A DNA stretch of 64,000 bases from Apus apus (Eukaryota > Chordata > Aves > Apodiformes > Apodidae): positions 19,178,608 to 19,242,607 of the forward strand of contig NC_067289.1 of the NCBI RefSeq assembly GCF_020740795.1, written 5' to 3'. The notes beneath the pieces were generated by a model. That model ran no database searches, was not told the origin of the DNA, and saw only the letters and a program-made list of their open reading frames with translations. Shown here in pieces: positions 1 to 10,555 of this stretch. The translations under genes and the position numbers were made by a program. The first letter of the stretch is position 1, and each line of letters begins with the position of its first letter.

Positions 1-3000
1 CATATTTCATTATTTTATTTTTCATCATTATTGTTTTCCTTCAAGCTGCGTACTTTAGTTTCCAGCCTGTAAGTCTCTCTCCTTTGTTCTCTTTCCTTTC
101 ACTTTCTGGGAAGGGAGAGGGGTTAGAGAGCATCTGTCGTTCATTTAATTGCCAGTTAAAACTTGACGCATACCTCTCTTCAAGCAGGATTCTCTGCTCT
201 GCCTCTAAGCCCTGCTAGGTCCCTCAGAGCAAGCACAAAGCTGCCCATCCTGCAGCGTCAGCCATGGCATGAGCTAAGGTCTCTCCAGACCTGTGGACTG
301 GAAAAACTGGTAGAGGGCAAGTCAGAATGAGATCATAGCTGATCCCTAATACTTCCCTAACCAGCACCAGATTAATACACCTTATTTTCTTCCAAAAAAT
401 GAAGCTGAAGGGCTAATAGTGTTGTTGCCCATTTGACACCTGGTACAGACCAGCTGGGGCCTCACAAGTCTCTCCCCTCCCACCACTGCCCCAAAACCAG
501 CCTCGAATGTGCCACTCTAAACCCAGTTAATTCTCCCCAATCCATTTCAAAGACTAGTGTGGAGTATTTCTGTAGGACTTGAAGGAAACTAAATGTTTAG
601 CTTACCTACAATCCTTACCTACACCTGTATGCTACTCTTTGAAGCATGCTGATATTTACTGATTTAACTAAAGCCAGCACTGAAGAACAGCCTCCAACAC
701 CAGTAAATACTAGTACTTCCACAGAGTTCAGCAGAGCCATGGAGGAGACAAACAGAACAAGAAAAAGAGACCAGAGAATGATGTTTTAACCCAAAACTGT
801 ACAAAATATCCATCTCTTCTGCTTTTCTTAATATGAACCAACACATACAAACTTCAGATTTTCAGATTTAGCTGCAAGTTGAACATGTAATGGTCTATAC
901 AGCTGTTGCTTTACCTACTCAGAAGGACAAAAAAATTACATCAAGCATTCCAGGATTCAAATGCAAAATCTGAAGCAAGAGTTTAGACTATCTGCCATTC
1001 AAACTTAAAATATATCGTGCAGTCACTCTTTCAGCATTTAGATATCACAAAGACTGTCTCTCTGCAAGGTAAATTGTGAAATGTTCAGCCGTCTCATTTC
1101 TGATACACATAACCTCTGAGATTCTATTTACCAAAAAAACCCAGAGCTCCTCTGAATGTGAAATGTTCACAGCCTTGAGAACAGGGCTGATATCTACAAT
1201 CATGGTCAGAAGTAATAAAGTGGTTAAAAGAAAACACCACATCTGGTATTCAAAATATTCATAAAATACAATTGCATTTAACTTGTGTTATATTTATTTT
1301 AATTTCCACTACTCTTCCACAAATTTTTCTACTTTAAGGCCCATTATACCTTTGCTGTCTGCTCTTATATTCTGTATTCCAAATCCTTCTACAAGAGAGT
1401 CATGGATGTGTCCGCTACAAGAAGATCCTATAGGTTCCCAGCCTACATAAAATATATAGTGTTGTCACTCTGGGGTCTCAGGAACTTTGTTTACAAATTT
1501 GTTTTCTTGGAGACTATTTTCTCTTTTTCCGGAGGAAATCCAAGAGACCACTGAACTGTTTCTGATAAGCAGCCTATGACAACAATCTGACACTTTCAGT
1601 ATATGAGCTAAATGTAGCATCTGAGTAAGTTGGTTGTGGTTACTAGCAAAACAGTTCTTTCTCCTGGAGAACACAGGCTATCCTTTCATGCAATTTGGAA
1701 AGAGCTGAACAAACTGTTCAAAACTCTAAAAGGTCACAGGAAAAAAAAAAAGTCACCTTTGCAGAAGACTGTATAAAGGATTAGGTCCCTGATTGATGCT
1801 AAAAGAACACTCACTTATGATCCAAGACCAGCTTAGCAGTGATGAATTTAACCCTCCTGAGCACACAAACATCCTGGAAGGCATGATATTTTACATAGGC
1901 TGTGGCATGCATGCAACTCTTTGTAATTAACATTCATTTTAGATACGTGTGAAAATTTATGCTGGAGGAAGGTAACCTGTCTACAGTACTGAAGACACTA
2001 TCTTACACCAGAAAAATATAGCTTGTCCTGAGAGAAAAAAACAGGAATTTTAACTAGTTCCACACACCATACCCACTCAGCATGTAGTATTCATGTAGTG
2101 CGGTGTTAGGATAAAGTAACATATAAACATTGCCTTCCTTAATTACTCCAGTCTAAAGACATTGTTCGGACAAAAAATGTCAATCCAAAAAAAGTGTGCC
2201 ACAAGCAGCATTAGTTGTTCTTCTGGACAACTGTCCTCTGTAACCCAAATGTGACAAGAAAGCAATGGTGACAAAATAAAAGCAAAGAAAGAATAATAAG
2301 GGAGTAAAATTTGGCATCTGGTAAAGAGGAGGAGAAGGAAAACCAACAGAATCAGAAAAAGGAATGAAACAACAGAGACATTCACAGGCATTGATGTGGA
2401 AATATATACAAGCAGTGAAGAGGAGCCATGTACTTCTGAAACTGGTGAAAGACAAGAGAAACGGGAAAAGAAGAGCTGGGTTGAGCAGAGGCAGAAAACA
2501 AATGATCTGGCAGTAGAAAATAAAGAACAGGGCTTCTAATAACTGGATTGGTAGCTTCAAGTGCAAAATAAATCCTGCCCCCATCCTCCCTTAAAAAAAA
2601 AATACAGATAAAAGAAAAATGAAAAAAAAAAAAAATACATACTTTGTGACAGCTACACGCAAAGTGGCTTAGATTTACAGAGAGCCTGATTATTTTTGCT
2701 GTGTGCAGAGCACTAGCCGATCAATTCTGCTAGTCACCACTTCAGTACTGTGCTTCCAGAACAGCAAAACTGGGGAGGAGAATCAACAGGAAACCGAGTG
2801 GTTCTATAGCAATTCAGCAGAGCTCAAAGGTTATCAGGTTGCCTGCATCTCCATATGTACTCCAGGTACCTTACAATCAAAGTCTGCTACCCAAAATACT
2901 CCAGCCCACCTGGATAACAGGCTAACTCCAGTTTGGACAGTCATGGATATAGAATGCTAGTAAGATCCAAGTTTAGATCAAACTCAAAAATACACAATGC

Positions 3001-6000
3001 ACATACATATGTGGAGAACACACAGGCTGTTCTCCATAGATGCAGAGTTATTTCTCATGTGTGAAGCACTGCAGGCACAAGTCTCACTGGTTTTACCATT
3101 CTCTAGCTTGGGAAGACCATTTAGTTAACCTAAGTGTCCTGGGGCACTCCCAGACAGCAAAACACTCAACATTCACCCATGGGACACCTTTGGTATCTCC
3201 CCATCATGAAATAGTACAACAGTACTCTGATTTTCCATATGATCACTCACCACCAAGCAATTCACTGCCTCAGTAACTTGGAAGTCATTTCACAGGTAGG
3301 CCAAAATCTATTTAACTGGAATATTAAGTTACTCTTGGTCTATTCAGTCCTCTTTATTTGTTTCCCCTTTGTTGCTACTGCCCCATCAATAGAAAAAAGT
3401 TACCAGGCTACCCTCCCAGACAGTGGCCCTAATGACTTTCTAATTTTCTTCAAGGAATATTAATCAAAGGAACAGCCAGATAGGAGGTACTCACTTCTAG
3501 AAAGTTTCCTACAGTGTGATCACTTGTATTCATTACACACTTTAAACTCTCAAGGATTTCCGTCTCAGCTGTACTGCTAAATAAACAGCAGAGCATCAGC
3601 ACAGCTTAGCCTTTGGGAATTGTCCTAACATAACCATTACAGAGTCCTCGAGCCACAAAAATGAAGTCAGCAAATTCAGAAAGGAAGCTGTTGTCAGCAG
3701 CAAGGTTTTCCAGCAATGATGCCAAGCTTTAGGCTGCTTAAACAAACACTGTCCTGCAATCTACAGAACCAGACTGCTTGGTCCTGTGAGTGTGTTGGTT
3801 CCATGACCTGTGCTACAGTTGTAACTAATGGCCTTTGCGGGAAAGGCTTCAGAGCACATCCATCCACAACATGCATAGCCTGCACGTAAGCCTTTCTTAC
3901 ACTCCAGTTTTATTATCCCTTTTCTAGAAGTTGCCTCTCAATTGGATGCACCTAATCTAAACTGATCAGAGGTCTTTGATTCAAGGATCCCATTAAAAGG
4001 TGGAATTTCCAGCTGAATACTATACTTCCATAGAAACAATAAGAGAACAAAAGATTATATAAATGCAACCCTTTTGCCTCCTTCATTCTACTGAATGAAA
4101 GTAAGCTTGTTCACCAAAAGAGGAAGAGAGGTCACGGTGGACAAAAATGGAGAGAAGAAACCTAGACCACAGATAATGAGTCACCAGGAGAGACTGTGTC
4201 AGACCTGAAAAAGGAGAGGTACAGACTTGGTCAGTCAAATTGTGGGGAAGCAGTGGGCTACCCTAGCAGCTGGGCCAGTCACTAGAGGAATGATCCTGCA
4301 CACAAGGCCACACTCATGTTTTGTAGGCAGCCTTCCTTCCCTTTTCCATTCCCATCAAAAGAATCGTTGCCTAACTGGAGTAGGAACCTTCAGCAGCGAA
4401 ACAGTTTTTCTAGAAGCCACCAAAAAAGTAATTAAAAATAAAGTAATAAAAAGTCCAGTTTTCTAAGACAAACTAGAAAGTGTCACTTGGGCTCTTCAGG
4501 GCACAGAAATCTGCCTCCTGTTTCTGCAGAATTTCCTGGAAACTAATCCTAGTGTGTTCTATTGGAACTAGGCCAAATCTAAGGACACTAATTTCTCATC
4601 TGTTTAGTTGTCCTTCTAACAATACCACCCTTCTGACAAGATCTTCATGCTACAGCTAATCCACATAGAAAAAATACACCTGATATCCACTTTTATCTCT
4701 CCTATGCTCACACATTTGAAGTATCTCATCTAATTACTCTCTGTAGCACAATGCTGCTGTTTTTTTCAGATCTTCACCTAAGGAAGCAAGATGTAAAACT
4801 CCTGGAAAGGGAAGAGTGAGTCAACCAATCTTCACATCAGTGAAGCTGCCTGTAACCACTAGAACATGGATATTCAGTGACATTACACCACTCAAATCTG
4901 GGTAAGAGGACACAACTGACAGAATGACAAACAGTTCTGCAAAAGTCAGGTCACATTAAATTTTGCACAACTGGCAGTGAAAGATGGAGCTGCTCCCAGT
5001 CAGCACATTTTCTTGGGCACCTCCTGACACGAACAGCTCTGGTCTCAACCATCCCACCTCCACCTTTCTTGGTCCTTATCAAAATTCCTGTGGAATCATT
5101 CTCCTGTAATAACAATGCTTTGTACCCTAATGCTCACAGGTCTGATGGGTTTTAGTGTATTTTTAAGATCACAATGCTTCCTTACAAGGGCAGTAAGAAT
5201 ATACAATTAGTATAGTTAAAGAAACTTGCACATAGAGCTACTGTGTGACCAAGTACATCACTTGAAAAGCTACAGATGAATACTCAGAAAATTAACTTAT
5301 TTGGAAAAAAAAAAAAAAAAGCTTTAGAGACAGTCTTACAGTGTTAATGGAAGAAACTACTGAAATAAGATCTGATATTGAAGGAAAGTGACAGAACAAA
5401 ACATCTTGCATTGAATCGGCTGAGAGATGTTGAAGTTAGAGCTGTAACAAGGAATGTGTTTTAAATTGCAAAATGAAGAAATACTGACAAATTAGCTTAC
5501 AATAAAAAACACCTGCCCATCAAAAATGTAATCCGGAATTTTACCACGGATAATAAAACGAAGAACATGTTTTTTAACACTGATAACTTGCTTTAGTATT
5601 ATAATAAAACAAACAGCTCAATAGGAAGAGGCTCACTTAGGTTAGGCATAGCTGATCTCAGAAAATAAGTCACTAAAACAACATAACACAAAGCAGACAG
5701 AGAGAAACATCTCCTTTTAGCCAAGGCAACAACCTGACTGTATCCTTCCTAAAAACACGGCCTTGCTGTTTTGAATTGTAAATTACATTGTTTTATCCAA
5801 GAAAGCACACATTTGCCCTTTATTATGGTTATCTTTGAAACAACATCTAAGTTATTTGCTAGATTATATGGGAATAAAAAAGAAAGCCTTAGACAAGCCT
5901 TTTCCCTGTGGAAAAGAATAGAAACAGAGGGTAGTTCTAATTCTACTGGGACCATACAGGTTCAGTCAAGCCTTCTGCTAAATGAATGCCTATAGTAACA

Positions 6001-7746
6001 TTTAAACAAAAAGTTTTAAAAACAGAGAGCAAGATTTTCCAAAATCTGAACTCCCTTCCCAATCAAGTCAAAGGTAATAAATGAATAAATAAATCATATG
6101 GTGATTCCAACTCCTTCTTCTTCTTTGCTACATAATTTCTGTTAAGTTTTGCTCAAATGTGATCTTTGTTGTTTTGCTAAACACAACTTTGGCTGTGTTT
6201 ACTTCAGGCTTGCTGGGAGGGGGTTGAAGGAGGGTGATTGATTGTTTTTTACTTTGTATCAGTATTTAATGTCCCTGTTTAACAGAAACATTTTATAAAA
6301 CATGTCAAGGAAGCCTGAAAGTGTTACTAAAAAACATCAACCACCTGTTCACCCAAGCAGAAAGGAAATACTATGATACATTGGATTTTTCCCCCTAAAA
6401 CCTTGTTAAGTATATAAGGCAATTAGCACCTCACAGTGGAGTCCGATTTGGCAATTTTAATCAGACTGCCCCCCAGTACAGTCAGTGCTGCTGGGTGACA
6501 CTTGAGATCTGAAGAGTGCATGTAAAAATAACCTCTGTTCAACAAGACATGACAAACACCAGACAGCTGAGTCACCTCTAAAACCAATTTGGATTTTCTG
6601 TATTAGAAGGAATTGTCAGAGAGGGGGAAAAGGATTAAAAAAATAAATAAATCTGTCTGAAACATATATTTAATTGAATATTCTGTAATGTAAACTCCCA
6701 GCTTCCTTTTGATTGCTGTCATTGACTTTAACATCAATATGTAGTGCTCAGTCTCTGGGAAACTTCAGCTTCACGTAGAGAAGCAACTTAAAAGACAATT
6801 TCAGCTCAATTTAAAAATAGCAGGTTCTAAGCACCTGTTTTGTTCATTGCACTGACCATTACTATTTATGAAGACTTCCAATAATCTCAGCAAAGTTAAG
6901 TGTGAGGCCCCAAATCTGCCACTGAACACCCGCAATCCGTGGAACCTGTAAAGGTTTTGCAAGACAGCTGTGACACCACAGAAAGTTTACTGTGCATCAA
7001 ACATTCATTTAACAGCCAACTGAACAAGCTAGTGGGGAAAATACTACAAGCTCCTTGAAGTTCAGCTGTATAAGTGAAACGCTGAGAAAGAAAGTGTTTC
7101 AGGAGGGCTTTTGCGCTGGTGTTCAGGTTGAGCCTTGACTTTGGGAGCTTTCTCTTGACGTTTTAACAAACTGTGAATGAGCACCGAGACAGCAGGATAG
7201 CAAAACCATTGGCATCTGCTAGCCAAAATACACAAACCAGAAAGTCAGCTACCGCCCCTTTTTACTACCTCAGCGTGAAAGTGAAAACAAGGGCTCCCGA
7301 GGGGAGCGGGCAGACCTCGGGCACCCAAACCCCGTTTCCCAGCAGGCAGAAAAGTTTGCCCCCACCCCAAAACAAACGAAAAAAAAGCAGAATTCCCGTG
7401 TCTAAGCCGCCGCTTCAGACTTCTTCGGCAGAAAAGCAAATAAACGAAGGAGCAGCGCGGCAGCCGAGGGGCCGGCGGGTGCTCGGGGTGAGCAGCCCCG
7501 GCGGCGGGAGGCCCCGCAGCCCGGGCGGGGAGGAGGCCACGGCAGGTGGAGGCGGGCGGGCTGGCAAAGGAAGGGGTGGGGGAAGCTTGTGGGGGCTGAA
7601 GGAGAGGCAGCGACCCGGGGAGCGGGCGGGGGGCTGCCCTGAGCCCGGGGCGCAGCGGGAAGGGCCGCGAAGGGGCGCGGTTGCCGCAGGGCGCTGGGGG
7701 GGGGGGGGGGAGCGGAGGCAGCCCGGGGCGGCTTCGCTGCACTCAC
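1..7746 (-). other. USP13: USP13 intron 1 (proximal part), no further exon seen
   Basis: This is AT-rich intronic sequence downstream of the USP13 exon 1 donor. I looked on the minus strand for the next USP13 exon (continuing SP with the conserved EGGLYVCMNTFLAFG segment) and did not find it. The open frames here, including one of 134 codons at 2180-2584 (minus), run opposite a purine-rich tract (about 2260-2540) and give low-complexity F/L/S-rich products, so I treat them as chance. Simple sequence includes an A run near 5306-5321, a TAAA-type stretch at 6077-6096, and a run of 15 G at 7696-7710, which is C15 in the transcript about 36 nt after the splice donor. Confidence 0.7.
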
Positions 7747-7878
7747 AGGCGAGTCGTAGGAGAAGGCACACTCCGTCTTGTAGACCCGGTCCCCTGACTT
7801 GGGCACCCGGATCGTGGGCAGGTAGGGGACGAGCAGCTCGCCCAGGTCCCCGGCGGCCATCCGCGCGGCCCGCTGCAT
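7747..7878 (-). CDS. USP13: USP13 first coding exon (gene continues beyond left edge)
   Basis: This exon encodes the N-terminus of ubiquitin-specific peptidase 13 (isopeptidase T-3), a deubiquitinase with a zinc-finger UBP domain and two UBA domains; none of those domains, nor the catalytic residues, are in this exon. Read on the minus strand it gives 44 residues from [16 protein letters not shown] to ECAFSYDSP, matching the vertebrate USP13 N-terminus ([32 protein letters not shown]). It ends in phase 0 at a GTGAGT donor (7746-7741). The ATG at 7878 is chosen because MQR is also the human start. An in-frame ATG at 7860 (MAAGD) is a possible alternative, and neither has a purine at -3. The human protein carries about 12 more residues between the two Met positions. 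The next exon was searched for in 1-7746 and not found. Confidence 0.93.
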
Positions 7879-7976
7879 CTGCCTCGGCTGCGGGGCAGGG
7901 CGCGGGGCAGCCGGGCCCGGGGCAGGGCGCGGCGGCGAGAGCCGGGCCCGCGGGAGGCGAGGGGGGAGGGAAGAGG

Positions 7977-7986
7977 CTATTTTTAA
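7977..7986 (-). promoter_or_regulatory. USP13: MEF2-type / TATA-like AT box upstream of USP13
   Basis: The plus strand reads CTATTTTTAA, a full match to the MEF2 consensus YTA(A/T)4TAR; the minus strand reads TTAAAAATAG, which is TATA-like. It is the only AT-rich island within the surrounding GC-rich promoter and lies about 100 bp upstream of the USP13 ATG. Either role (MEF2 site or core-promoter element) is inference. Confidence 0.4.
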
Positions 7987-8141
7987 TCCAACGGCAGCGG
8001 GAGCAGCACCAGCTGCGGCGGCTGCAATCGGGGGTCCCGGAGAGGGCGGGACGGAGGGGCAGGGCGGCGGGGGCGGGGACCCCCCCGCGGCCTCCGCCCC
8101 GTCCCTCGGCGGTTTGGGCTGAGGTGCCCGCGGGGGCGCGG

Positions 8142-8356
8142 CGGGATGGGACGGGCAGGGCCGTGGGGCGGAGGGATGGGATGGGCAGGGCCGTGGGGCT
8201 GGGGCCGGGCCGGGCCGGGCCGGGCCGTGGGGCGGTGGGTCGGGCCGGGCCGTGGGGGTGCGGGATGGGCCGGGCCGGGCCGTGGGGCTGGGGCCGGGCC
8301 GTGGGGCGGTGGGGCTGGGGCCGGGCCGTGGGGCGGTGGGGCTGGGGCCGGGCCGC
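8142..8356. repeat. GC-rich minisatellite upstream of USP13
   Basis: This is a variable tandem array built from GGGCCGTGGGGC and GGGGCTGGGGCC modules with runs of GGGCC. The cleanest part is a 27-bp unit present twice without change (8284-8310 and 8311-8337), followed by a partial third copy from 8338. It lies about 260-480 bp upstream of the USP13 start codon. The plus strand is a series of G3-G4 runs with short spacers, so G-quadruplex formation is plausible. Confidence 0.85.
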
Positions 8357-8456
8357 GCTCCTGAGGCGATTCCCGCCCGCCGCGCGTGCCGCTGGGGGGC
8401 GGCCGCGAGGGGCCCCCGCTCCGGAGCAAGAGCGCGAGGGCGGCATCCTAGGAAAA

Positions 8457-10310
8457 CACAAACAAACGAACGTGGAAATAATGGGGGTGTTTTTCACGCA
8501 ATAGCTACTGACTGTGGCATCGGCCTGACAGGTTAAAGCAGCAGCCGATCCGTTTAAAAGGAAGACGCATCACGGGAAGGAACGGCCCAGCTGCGTCCGC
8601 GCCGCATCAAGGGTTCATCCGTCACTCCCAGGCAGGTGCGCTAGAACCAGCTTTTACCTCAAAGATTAACGTCTCAAGTCGTGGTTCTAGCAAAATCTCA
8701 ATTAACAACAGAATCGGAAACTTAGTTTATACCCAGCTGCGGAGAGTTCTTGGCGACTTTTCTAGCAAAAGGTCAGGTGTTGGGCACGATGTGAAATACT
8801 GTCGACCTTGGTCTTGCTCAAGAGCAGACATGACATCAAAGACTTGTGAGCACCACTGGATGCTGGATAAAACACAGAAATTGATATAGGGTCATGAGAC
8901 AGATTTGTTTTGCCTGAGAGCGCTTCACGCTTTCCTAACGGCTTCTCTTATGATTAACTCAACATTTATAAACAACGAGAGTTGTAAGATGGAATACAAG
9001 GCGTTTAACTTGAAACATTGTCTCAAACAGAAAGGAGAAGTTAAAGCATTGATGCGAAATTCATCAGTCTTTCTAATGTCTGGCGGTGCTAGGAAACCGC
9101 AAACAAGGCAGCCTTTGCTTTAAACAGCCTGTGCAGTTTTATTTAATGTAAATAAATAAATTCGTGTTTGACAGAAACCACAAGATGATCAGGAGTTACT
9201 GAAGGGCTTGGGCTTATTTCCTTCAGTGAGTGGGAATTTTTAATATGGACAGATGGTTTAGGGTCACAAACTGCCATGAAGCACTTCCCATCGGTGGGAA
9301 ACCAGAGTGCCGTGGCGGGTAAAACCTGTGGAAACACACCCCTCTAGTGGCTAAAATGTGCCAGACACAGAGTGCTGTGTGTGTTCCTTCTGTCGAAAGT
9401 GGTCTAGAAAATCAGCTGCGCTGTTCTGAAAATGCATGGCAGGTATATGTATGCCCTCGGTTGCAACTTGCCTTATCTGCCTTATGTATTTCTTAATTTA
9501 TTCTTGGTTAATAACAGTTGGATGGCACATTTTCATTTCAGTTTCTATATAAACTCAAAAGATGTTCTAGAAAGGCCACCTTCTGGATGATCTACACAAG
9601 TGTCCAGTTCTGAAAGATGCACAGAATTCTGTCAGTCATTTTTGCATTCTTTTTTGGTTTGTCTTTTTAAGAGTCTGTTTCAGAAGTCTTTTCCAGACAC
9701 AAACTGTATATGATGTGAGTCTGGAGAAAATAAAACACCAGACAAGCACAAAATTTACATACAGAAGAGGCAAGATTTTAAAACTTGTGACAAACTAATG
9801 AAGAAGCAGCATGGCTGACACCTTCAGGGATGAAGGGCATTAAGGGATATCTAAAGAGAGAACTTTTTGAGATAATGCAGAGAAAATTATAGCAGATGTT
9901 GAACAATATGCAAGTTGGGAAAAACAGTGAAAGATGAGTTTGGCCAAAAGTAACGAGAAAGAAAGATTTTGTCTACGTCGGTAAATATAATCATAATACC
10001 CCAAAGATTTGAAGGTATTTTTCTTACTTAGTTCATCTTCCACAAATTATCTGACACAAGGCATCGTGAAAGAAAAAAAGCCTTACATTTTCCTGTACCT
10101 TACATTTAAAACTTTAAATACCAGAAATCAAATTATGAAGACTAATATTACCAACTGGTTTCACAGATATGAAGTCAAAAGGCCCATCCTATATCGATGT
10201 TCAAAAGAAAAGGATCAATTGTTGCAACTGACATAAGGCTTTTTCTCTGATTAACAACTTTAACAGCTTTATGAGATTAACTGCCACACAGTTTCTTTCC
10301 AATTATCAGA
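8457..10310. other. Intergenic region between USP13 promoter and NDUFB5 3' end
   Basis: The two neighbouring genes are in tandem on the minus strand, so this region is upstream of USP13 and downstream of NDUFB5. GC content falls to background by about 8800. I see no exon with splice signals and no repeat that I can name. Open frames of up to 75 codons look random. Confidence 0.6.
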
Positions 10311-10326
10311 ATCAACACAAACATTG

Positions 10327-10338
10327 TTTATTTTTATT
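10327..10338 (-). terminator. NDUFB5: NDUFB5 polyadenylation signals
   Basis: Two adjacent AATAAA hexamers on the minus strand (10327-10332 and 10333-10338) lie about 100 nt downstream of the NDUFB5 stop codon. Cleavage would be expected near 10300-10320, giving a short 3' UTR. Confidence 0.7.
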
Positions 10339-10434
10339 CATTTCCATCAGTACACAGCAGGATGTATATATTACATAGCTCATTCACCATTTGTTGGTAT
10401 GCATTTAAGACAATGCATATTATCTTGAAATTGT

Positions 10435-10555
10435 TTAATTGTCAGGTGTGGATTTCGCAGAATTGTCAACAAGATTTTTATCAGGTGTTTCATAATGATA
10501 CCAAGGTCCATCTCCCCTGTGTCTCATGAGTCTTCGAGCCTCCAGTTCCAACAGC
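10435..10555 (-). CDS. NDUFB5: NDUFB5 exon 6 (C-terminus and stop)
   Basis: Acceptor TTGTTTTAG. Encodes [20 protein letters not shown] through ...AKSTPDN and a TAA stop (10437-10435). The RGDGPWY-YET signature identifies the C-terminus of NDUFB5. Confidence 0.96.

Larger units (their letters stand above)
7440..8450. promoter_or_regulatory. USP13: CpG island and promoter of USP13
   Basis: GC content and CpG density rise sharply compared with both flanks, and the island spans the USP13 start codon, exon 1 and about 550 bp upstream. The transcription start is not defined by the sequence. Six-frame translation gives several very long open frames (up to 443 codons), as expected for stop-poor GC-rich DNA. 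Confidence 0.85.

Noticed and set aside
2180-2584. 134-codon and 82-codon minus-strand frames
   Set aside because: They lie opposite a purine-rich tract and encode low-complexity Phe/Leu/Ser sequence inside USP13 intron 1, without splice context.
7173-8504. Very long open frames (up to 443 codons plus, 360 codons minus) over the USP13 promoter
   Set aside because: They are a composition effect of a CpG island and tandem repeat; the products are Gly/Arg/Pro-rich with no domain, and the true USP13 exon occupies only 7747-7878 in another frame.
9335-9352. CTCF-like CCCCTCTAGTGGC
   Set aside because: One base short of the core spacing when aligned to CCASYAGRKGGC.
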